Assembly (NCBI GenBank): GCA_002803225.1
Contig: NXFV01001380.1
Location: forward strand, 1 to 64,000
Length of the DNA: 64,000 bases
From: Gamarada debralockiae
Lineage: Eukaryota; Ascomycota; Leotiomycetes; Helotiales; Hyphodiscaceae
Direction: 5' to 3'
Shown here piece by piece: positions 55,881-64,000 of the stretch. A model generated the notes under the pieces. That model was not told the origin of the DNA. It worked only from the letters and a program-made list of their open reading frames with translations, and searched no databases. The translations under genes and the position numbers were made by a program. Position 1 is the first letter of the stretch; every line of letters begins with the position of its first letter.

Positions 55881-58800
55881 TATTGCACAACGAAACAGTA
55901 TCAATCAGATAAAGACGTATACACCGGCTATCATTGAGAGAATGCGAGCCATCCAAGCACCAGAAGATAAAGGGGGAGCTAGAGAAAGCCATTGATATCT
56001 GAATCGTTTTGTGGCCGGGTGTAGAATAATGGGAAATTTGACGAGTTGCTGTGAAGAGCCTACATCTGTAAATTAATAAAAGCACTGAAACGATTGAACG
56101 ACTTTGAGTTCCCTCGAAGATCATACTTTGAAGTGATTTGGAAATTTAGAACGTCTTGTTCATTGCTGTTGAACATTTCGTTTGCTCCACTGAAGCCACC
56201 AACTCCGCCAAAAGTCGAAGACTTCGAAAATGTAGTAGAATCAAGCTTTATCATTCACAAACATTCAGAGTATCAGAGTGAAATAAGAATGGTTGGGGTA
56301 AGCTTGGCAAAGGGAGAGCAGAGGATCGTCGTGCATGTCATTGTTTGAGGTCTATTGATAGAAACCCATGTGTCGTTTCAAACCAGGGCCGGAGGCAACT
56401 TGGGATGATATGAGGTACCGCCCCACTGGGAGGAATCATTTCTCTGCGGCTGACATCTATAGAATGTCTGAGCTGAAACGCAAAAGCTGCAGGAGACACG
56501 TTTTGATTCGAACGAAGAGCGTCAAAACTCGGATAAATGGATCCCACGCCATACTGCTCAGCGAATGATCTGCGGAGCAGATGCTCCTGAATCGAGATAG
56601 ACACGAGACGAACAAGGTGCTTAAGCTTGAACAAATCAAAATAGGAAATGTGATGGGGCAAAATGTCACTTCGAAGCTACTTGGCATGCGAAACATGGAG
56701 GGGAAGAACAAAACCCTCGTGAAGTAGTATGCCGGAAAGAGGCTTGCCTGGCTTTACAGAACTAACAGAACTAGTCGCTGCACAGGAAATGGCACAGGAC
56801 AGAGCGTGCCGCATTCTTGTGCAATCTGGCAATCTGACAATCAAACTTGATATCTTATCTCTTGATACAGGAAATCGGCCGCCTGTCCTCCTTTCATTAA
56901 GGTCGGAGATTAGATAAAGAGATCTGCCGACTGCGGTCTCGGCCCCGGCGACTACATCCTTTTGCTGTCCCGTATTTCAGGGGTGAGGCTGTCATTGAGT
57001 GATCCTCATTCGCGATTCGATTGAGTGACATGCGGCTTCCACAAGAGTGTCAGAAGATGAATGCGCGTATGCCACGACAGCCACAGTACTTGAGTCCATT
57101 TGAGTCTTTGAGATGATCCCATATGGCCATGGCGGCAAATCTTGGGGTCCATCAGAGGGAAACGAGTGACAATCCAGGCGTCCTCAGCCCATGTGTTTTT
57201 TGGCAATAGGGGGTATAAGCAAGCAATGATTGGATGCTCGTCCAGATTCTCCGAACATCGCGCATCAAAGATCTTTTTAACAAGACACATCCGCGTTAGA
57301 TGGGGCCGACGGGCAAACATTCGAATGTCACCGGAATTCAGTCATAGGTTGCCGGGGGCTCCAAAATGCTTAATTCAAGCTCCTGTCTAAACACGGCGCT
57401 AGTATTTTGTGGGAAAAGTCTCTGTTTCTTGGTGCTATCCCTGTCACAATCATCGAAATCATCGAAAATTGATTACCTAAGGTAATTCTCTCCGCCAATC
57501 ATACCTCGTTTATTTGATATCATCCAATTAAGCGGTCCTATGAAAAATAGAGACTGCATCCAAACCCGGGAGGACTATTTGGAACGAACTCGTATGCGTC
57601 TGATGGCCACACCAGGCCGAGATCTCCCCACACTTCTGAAAATCGTCTGGTGATATCTGATTCGGGCTGTGGAACAAGTACTTATGAACACCCTTTGACC
57701 AAGGAAAGACTAGAAGGAAGGGGGGATTTTCCGGAAAGACGCCGCCATATGACTGCTTGGAGGGGAGAAGGAGAAGGAAGGATCAGTCACTGGACCATCG
57801 GATCGGCCCACCGTCTTTCGGTTTTGAGGATTTCGGAGTCTCTAAGGAAAAGGAAGTCAGGCAACCAACTAGGATCTCAGACGGCGATACAAACCAGATT
57901 CATCCAGCTCCAAGCCTCAGAAGCATACCAGTGACATCGATCAATCTTCTTCAGAAACGGATCAACGTGCATAGGATACGGAAGTGTGTACCGCCCTCCC
58001 ATCCAAAGCCACGGGTTTCCCCAGGAGATATTACGAATACAGTAGCGCGGGTCGCATCACCTGAAACCTTTTGTCGCTTCCCATCAGCTCTCCGCCACAT
58101 CATCTCTGAAGATATCGAGGCATCTCAGGACTGGGCGAGCCGCAGACAAGTCGTACTTACCTGAACCATCCCCACGGCACCCTACATTACTTTTTCAGCC
58201 TCTTTTCCAACGGATGAGAGCAATCATCCAGTGAAGATTTCCTGGCTTGTCTTGTCTAATCGATCGTTTCCACCACTTTTACATCACGCGGCTTTCCAGG
58301 TGGACGCTACCATCAACAAGAAAAGCGCAACTCCACTCTTTCCCTCGTGAAGTTACACATCACCTGAAGATTCGCCAAGTCTGGCCAAGCGTCTATCAAG
58401 ATCACTCCATAATCCAACCTTAGTCGACGACTCGACATCTAAATCAGATCAAGATATTTACTTGATTTCAAGCTTATTTGCTTTAGACGGGTTCGTTAGA
58501 CCTTTGGATACCTTGATTGCGCTGTATCAGCTCCACATCACTCTGGTATAAAGAAGCCTCTGACGTCCCAACGGGTCACCTCATCTCCACACTTCAAACT
58601 CGCACCGCGAATGGGACAGCAAACCTCACTATCAGCGCATCAAATATCTCTAAGAATATCAGAGAGTAGATCTCGATATTTTAACTTGGCGCGACCATTT
58701 TATACCCTCGGGAGATACCCGACTTGTGGAACGTCAGATCTAACTCGGATAATATCCATTGCAGCCCGCTAAACATACGCCTTTCTCTTTCTCGATCAGG

Positions 58801-58954
58801 TACCTCAGCCTTATACGCCCTCACAAGAACCGGGTAATGAAAGATATTGTCCCGACCAACGCCAACACCTCACTACTTCAGCAAATCATCTATGTGCTGC
58901 GAAGTGAGGCGGTTTCCTGTGACTGACTTCTTGTCGGATCACCCTTTCAGAGCT
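55881..58954. other. Gene-poor region upstream of sreA
   Basis: No gene recognised. Short plus frames at 56094-56348, 56368-56568 and 56729-56917, and a minus frame at 57006-57320, show no known domains. The last kilobase is probably the promoter and a long leader of sreA. A CTTTCAG at 58944-58950 just before the chosen ATG could be the 3' end of a leader intron. Confidence 0.4.
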
Positions 58955-60794
58955 ATGAATGAATCTTCATCGCCACAACGGCGGAGGGAGGAAACATTTC
59001 CTGTTCGCTCCGCTTTCCACTCGAGGGAGCCATCAAAAGAAGACTTCGAACTAGCCCAGCACTTGGTCGGCCATTCTCAAGGACTAAGGCATACCCAACC
59101 GAGTCAAAGCGAACAAAATATGGATAGCCCATCTCCATCGCAGGAGCTTCGTGGCCCCGAATCATCGTCAATGACGGGTCAAGAAGCCCCAATATCGGCT
59201 TCTGTGGAGCGGGAACGAAGAGAAAGCTCGCAATCATATGCACCTGTTGTCCCTCAGTCCGAACCTGTCCTAAGTGGTCAAGTTTGCAGGTACGTCTGCC
59301 GTATTCTTTTGTGATAAAAACATGCTAACACCTTATAGTAACTGCGGGACAAGCAGAACACCCTTATGGCGGCGGTCGCCGCAAGGAGCTACCATTTGCA
59401 ATGCGTGTGGTCTTTACTTGAAAGCTCGAAATGCATCAAGGCCTACCAACTTGAAACGACCTCCACCCATAGCGACCCCGGTACCACACACTCCAGAGCC
59501 AAGACCTTCGCCAACAAGGTCAGGACCAATGCACCACGCCGCTACTGGAGCTACCTACGTCGCCGCAGACCAGACTCCTGTTGGCTCATGTCCCGGCGGT
59601 GGACGGTGCAATGGTACTGGAGGAGCAGAAGGATGCAGCGGCTGCCCAGCCTTCAACAACCGAGTATCAAAAAGCGCACACTTCACAACAACCCAAGAGA
59701 GGGCGCATGCTTCAACACCCCAAGGCGACCAACCTACCGATGCACCATCACCTATAGACGTTACTTCTCTCAGCATTCAACAACAAAATACCACAGTCGT
59801 CGTAGCTTGCCAGAACTGCGGAACTACCATCACTCCCTTATGGCGCAGAGATGAGAGTGGCCATACAATCTGCAATGCATGCGGTACGTAAAGCCTCTCC
59901 CCAATCCATATCCAATCACACTGACAGCACGCAGGTTTGTACTATAAACTCCACGGCGTCCACCGACCCGTAACAATGAAGAAATCCGTCATTAAACGGC
60001 GAAAACGCGTTGTACCCGCTGCGCAAGGAACCCAAGCAATAGACGTCGCGAACAACTCCATGGAATCACCCGAATCAGATCGCCAATCCCCGCCCACAGA
60101 TCGAGGAAGCATAAATCCAGACGGGTCCGTAAACCTGGGGTACCGGATGCGCAATGAGCAAGGACGCGGTCTGTTGCCCGAACCATCAATGCGCGTGCAA
60201 AATGGCCAGAAACTACCTAGCTCCGACCTTACAGCCTATGCCTCGACTCCGAATACTCAAGGCCATTCCCATTCTCATGAACACCACGAATCCCTAAACG
60301 ACGATAACAGGCTACCGCCCATGACATCCTACCCCTCACCCACAAACCGCCGCTCTTCGGTATCACCCAACTCCTTCCTCTCACCCTCCCGCAAACGCTC
60401 CTTCTCATCCACAGAAATGGAGGCACGACCCAACCTCTCCAAACCAGCATCCACACACCCCAAACGTCTCAGCTCGATAAAATCGATTCTCAACCCCGGC
60501 TTCACCGATTCCGATCCCAACTCTAATCAAAGTTCCGGTGACCTAGATCCTAGCCTACATCGAGAACGGTATCTAGGTGGCAGTAGTCCGGTCTTAAGTG
60601 GCGGTGGTCAATATGCGAAGAGTCCGGCGAATAGTGGAGGTGGAAGCGCATTGAATAGTGGAAGGGACGCGACGAGTGAGAGTGAGAGGAGTAAGGTTGA
60701 GCGGAGGGAGATGTTGCAAAGGGAGGCGGAGCGGATGAGGGAGGCGCTTAAGGCGAAGGAGAGGGAGTTGGCGGAGTTGGGGCTGGCGGACTGA
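58955..60794 (+). CDS. sreA: Iron-responsive GATA repressor SreA
   Basis: Represses siderophore biosynthesis and iron uptake when iron is sufficient; relatives are Urbs1, Sre and Sfu1. Exons 58955-59289, 59339-59883 and 59935-60794, with introns of 49 and 51 bp; 579 residues. The diagnostic layout is complete: GATA finger 1 (C111-SN-C114 ... C132-NA-C135, with TPLWRR), a cysteine-rich iron-sensing region near 196 (SCPGGGRCNGTGGAEGCSGC), and GATA finger 2 (CQNCGTTITPLWRRDESG, starting at 269) followed by a basic tail (KKSVIKRRKRVV). A C-terminal coiled coil (residues about 545-575, REMLQREAERMREALKAKER) is also conserved. An in-frame ATG at 58892 would add 21 residues. Both introns cut a zinc finger: the first right after C111 and the second after the last cysteine of finger 2. 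Confidence 0.93.
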
Positions 60795-61816
60795 CATTTG
60801 TTGTAATGCGGGGAACAGGGGGCCATGCAAAGGACGCGAACGAAGATTACGGCTTGATGAATCTAGGGACAGGAGAGGGACAGAGTGAAATGAGTTTATG
60901 ATAGCATGGACATGGCATGGATCGGTTATGGGAGGGAAGATTGCTGGTATTAGCGCGGCATAGAAGGAGACTCGATCGAAGGCGTTTTGCAAATACCGCC
61001 CTGGCTTTAGGTCTGGCGGATCATGGACACAGTTCGCTTCTCGCCATATTATTCTGAGAGGAGGGCTTGTGGAAAAGTTGGGAGAGGAATGTAGGTTAAG
61101 GCAGAGATTGATCCACGCTGGAAAACAGCACAGTGTTGAGACAGATCTGGAGTCTATGCGAGCTCAAAATAAAGCACTGTAACATCCAATGCTACTATTC
61201 GCCTACACAAAGCTTGATCCGTTTCTAGCCCGGACGAGAGAGTGAGATTCCTACAAGCTTATTGGTATGAAGCAGAAGGCAAAAGGTCGAATATTCTACG
61301 GGATGCCAGGAAGTGTGACAAGGAGAACCGGATTGCTGATGAGACGATGGCTGCACCATCCTGACAGTGAACAAATTTAGGGGCAACTGGCAAGGTGTTG
61401 TCTGCTTTGAAGCTTGGAAATGTAATGTGTAACTGCTCACTCATGCTGAATTTTTGTGCAATTCTCACATCTTTCAGGCACTGATTTACTCAAAGCTGCA
61501 ATATTCGCCGAGGGAAGGAAGCCTAGGTTTGAGAATTTTCAGACCTTGCATTTGTGAAAGAAACAATCTGATTTACATGAAATGGAGAAGCCTGATCTTC
61601 CTTCTATCGTATCATATGTGTTCCCATTGTACACAGGTGCCATCCAGATTAACAGCAGACGTGAGAACTATCCATTACCAGGCGAGAGGAAGTATTGGGT
61701 ACAGTCGTATTGTTAATTGGGACAGAGGGACGGGCTGTCGAAGGAGTTGGGGTTTGGGCAGGATATTGTGGGAATGTCGAGGGTGGGTTCGTGGTTGAAA
61801 TGGATGTTGGAGTCGA
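60795..61816. other. Convergent intergenic region
   Basis: Between the 3' ends of sreA and the Tvp15-like gene. No further gene seen. Confidence 0.5.
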
Positions 61817-62568
61817 TTACACCTGCTCTGCGCCCCAACCTCCATCTGCCTCCCTCATGTTTTGTGGTGGTTCGATCGAAGGGACGAATTCGAGGACCAC
61901 ATAGGCAATACCAGTGAAGCCAATCAATGCTCCGAAAACATACAATAAGACCCAGTCACTAAGGAGAATCGATCCTACGAAGATGTAGACTGTGCAATGT
62001 CAGCATGTGTGCAAGGCTGCGTTTCAAGTGGGTAGTCGTACAGATTCCCCGTCCGATGAAAGAGAAGAGGAAAGAGGCGTATCGAGAGACCTGCGGAGGG
62101 ATTTGGAATTCTATTCTGGCATATCAGTATGTACTTTCGAGGTGCGAGTCTTCGCATGGCTTCGAACTGACCGAGAAGCGCAGTTGCTGGAAGAGGAGTC
62201 AGCACAGGTTCGATCTGCAGATGGAGCGAAGATGCCTACTAAGACCAAATATTACGATATAAACACCAGTAATAATGTGCGCACTGCCATAGAGTCAGTA
62301 TTTGCTTCCAGGCCTGAAAATGCCAGCTGTAGCATGCAACTAACAATCGACCTTCTTCCCCAGCAAAACAGCGGAACACCCCTCCAACGACCATAAGCGC
62401 TCCCACGGCCAAATTGACAAGTCGACTGCAGAGAAACGCCTTCGTTAGCAACAGATCAAGGGGTTGAGGTGTGTCATGCGCAATGGCAGCAAGCATGTGT
62501 TTTTGCTTTTGGAACGCTGCGCATGCGCGGAAGGCTGGGCAAGCTCACAAAGCATCAGAGAAATCCAT
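61817..62568 (-). CDS. tvp15: COPI-associated / Tvp15-like Golgi membrane protein
   Basis: Small four-span protein of the COPI_assoc family, found in Golgi and endosomal vesicles. Minus strand, six exons: 62568-62549, 62425-62345, 62283-62240, 62186-62172, 62110-62042, 61989-61817; 133 residues. All five introns (123, 61, 53, 61, 52 bp) have GT-AG ends and the phases close exactly. The rebuilt protein follows the family: MDFSDA-FRLVNLAVGALMVV, ITGVYIVIFGL, the LLEFQIPPQVSRY block, FLFSFIGRGI-FYIFVGSILL, and VLEFVPSIEPPQNMREADGG with the end WGAEQV. The fourth exon has only 15 nt. Individual frames here look non-coding without splicing, so simple ORF finding would miss the gene. Confidence 0.85.
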
Positions 62569-63121
62569 CTTAACGGTGGCGTTGCAGACTCGGGCCAGGC
62601 AACTAGGAGTGCGAGAAGTATCAGTGACTGAGAATGGCGGTTTGGATTTGGAGATGAAGGTATTCAAAAGCTGTCTTGATGTCGAAGAGGTTGGCAGCTG
62701 TCCCATGCGAAAAGACGCTACGTAAGAAACCAGGCGGACGCTTTGACAGGGGACGGTCGTTGGGGCCAAACCGCATTCGGCGTTTCACATATCACGAGAC
62801 GAGAGATGAACCACAACAGTCAACGAGAAGAGAACATACCTGAACACGGCTGCCTCCTGCATTCAACGCTTCTAAGAACTCGGGACATGTATTAAGTTGA
62901 TAAACCTCCCTCAGACCCGAGTGAAGCCGATGAGGCAGCATCTCTGACCAGTCTATTACAACGAATTTTGTCAGTTATTCAGTTGCCTAATTGTCGTCGT
63001 GGCCTCTGATGACATCCTGTGTCCAATTTTCTTAGGGAGGCAAGGAAAGACTCGCCTGCGATGAACTGGTGGTGGAGTAGTCAGAGTGGCTCCAGGAGCA
63101 GCTGATGCAGCAAGTCCGGTC
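62569..63121. other. Promoter region of the Tvp15-like gene
   Basis: No gene seen. It contains the upstream region of the minus-strand Tvp15-like gene and the 3' side of the next minus-strand gene. Confidence 0.5.
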
Positions 63122-63644
63122 TCACTGTTCAGGCTCTCTCTCCTGGTGTCGCTGTTGCCTCTGCTCGTTCAGCATGATTGCATCTAAACCACCAGACATA
63201 AATAATCCTCTATCAGGGGCTTGTCTCTTGGTCTTGAGCCTGGCTGATGCAACACGCCTTTGCCAAATGATGAAGAGCACCCAGAGAACCACAAGGAAGA
63301 CCTGGTAGACAACGGAAGTCAAAATGCACTCGAACAGTCTTTTAGACTCGGGTTTGGAAAGATCCGTAGTATATTTCAAATCAGCAATGTCCTTTGTGGT
63401 AAGCTATCTTGACTCGAGGGCATTTCGTGATCACAAGATAGTCATGAATCGCGAGTGGCTAAAGTCGAAGTGGTTGGAAAATTACCAAATCCTGCCGTCT
63501 TGCCCTTTTGAATCGATTGAGCTTCTTAGAAAGCGCAGGTACTTTTGGTATGAGGCCTTGTCGAAAGTAAATGTGCTTTACTGCAACTTTTTGGTTCAAG
63601 TCGTGTTGTTGAGCAAGTCGTGACAAGAAGGGCTGGTAGATCAT
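63122..63644 (-). CDS. Possible small single-pass membrane protein
   Basis: Minus strand. Exons 63644-63486 and 63391-63122, joined over a 94-bp intron (GTAATT...CAAAG) in phase 0, give 142 residues: MIYQPFLSRLAQQHDLNQKV, a basic stretch (KKLNRFKRARRQDL), DIADLKYTTDLSKPESKRLF, one strong membrane span (CILTSVVYQVFLVVLWVLF) and a polar tail rich in Arg and Gln. I do not recognise a family. The second exon is the more convincing part; an additional intron inside the first exon is possible. It could be a conserved small protein or chance. Confidence 0.35.
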
Positions 63645-64000
63645 TGTCTCTGTCTCTTCACCTCCAAGCGATAGTCATGAAGGCCAACTCGCTAAATCAA
63701 AGGAGTCGCTGAGTACGACAGCGGTCCTTGACAGTGACATTGTGACATTGATGTCGTCTGCCTTGTGCTTACATTCTTGGAGTTCGGAGATTGCTATCCA
63801 ATATACCAACCTTACTCTGCTCAAAGCATCCCAGCCCTTTGTTTTTCGTATCTCTCATAGCTAGTAATTTAAAGCTGGAAGCCCATCAGACAAACTACAT
63901 TCTCGTTTTCCTGCATATCTTGCGTCGCGAGACCAGAGCTCCCGTTGACTATAACATACATTCACTTGAGCTCCAGCGGTCGATTCGCTTCGTTGAGGTA
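63645..64000. other. End of window
   Basis: No gene seen in the last 356 bases. Confidence 0.5.

Overview
This window comes from a filamentous ascomycete (Pezizomycotina). Genes carry short introns (mostly 45-80 bp) with GTAAGT/GTACGT-like donors, long AT-mixed intergenic stretches separate them, and several are fungus-specific: a signalling mucin of the Msb2 type, a class III chitin synthase, a SreA-type iron GATA factor, a Jen-type carboxylate permease, a Clr5-domain protein, and a STAND (NACHT-ankyrin) receptor. HET-, 2EXR- and NLR-type families, and the general look, would fit Leotiomycetes, but that placement is an inference and was not tested. Exon structures below were built by hand from splice signals, reading phase and remembered family patterns; no database was searched.

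Layout. 1-3.9 kb: no gene I can support. 3.9-11.2 kb: two surface/cell-wall genes in tandem, msb2 and a class III chitin synthase. 11.2-15.1 kb: gene-poor, with two decayed genes facing away from each other (a retropepsin-like fungal protein and a 2EXR protein). 17.7-18.5 kb: a C2H2 zinc-finger gene. 19-22.4 kb: mostly unassigned, with one orphan exon. 22.4-26.0 kb: a divergent housekeeping pair, emc4 (ER membrane complex) and apl2 (AP-1 beta-adaptin). 27.3-28.9 kb: a small accessory patch with a stop-interrupted secreted peptide, a HET C-terminal relic and an intact-looking cysteine-rich secreted protein with a charged repeat tail. 31.0-33.8 kb: convergent Jen-type transporter and an NAD(P)-binding atypical SDR. 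35.0-36.7 kb: a secreted NTF2/SnoaL-like protein, and a convergent gene with one frameshift. 38.0-45.7 kb: an accessory block with a LaeA-like methyltransferase, a NACHT-ankyrin receptor with nearly identical repeats, and a HET-domain pseudogene. 47.0-53.2 kb: a prenylated ubiquitin-fold protein, ump1 (proteasome assembly), a twin-ABC ATPase and a Clr5 protein. 54.8-55.9 kb: a decayed OMA1-like metallopeptidase. 58.9-63.6 kb: sreA, a COPI-associated/Tvp15-like membrane protein with six small exons, and a possible small membrane protein.

Together the intact genes are mostly core functions: membrane-protein insertion and vesicle traffic (emc4, apl2, tvp15-like), protein turnover (ump1), cell-wall sensing and synthesis (msb2, chitin synthase), and iron and carbon-source control (sreA, Jen-type). 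Between them lie pockets of fast-evolving non-self-recognition and secreted-protein genes, many of them broken. I found no transposon with recognisable coding parts, no CRISPR array, no rRNA and no tRNA. The most interesting items are the six-cysteine secreted protein with a repeat tail at 28.35-28.85 kb and the ankyrin array at 42.2-42.96 kb, which holds a perfect 131-bp internal duplication.
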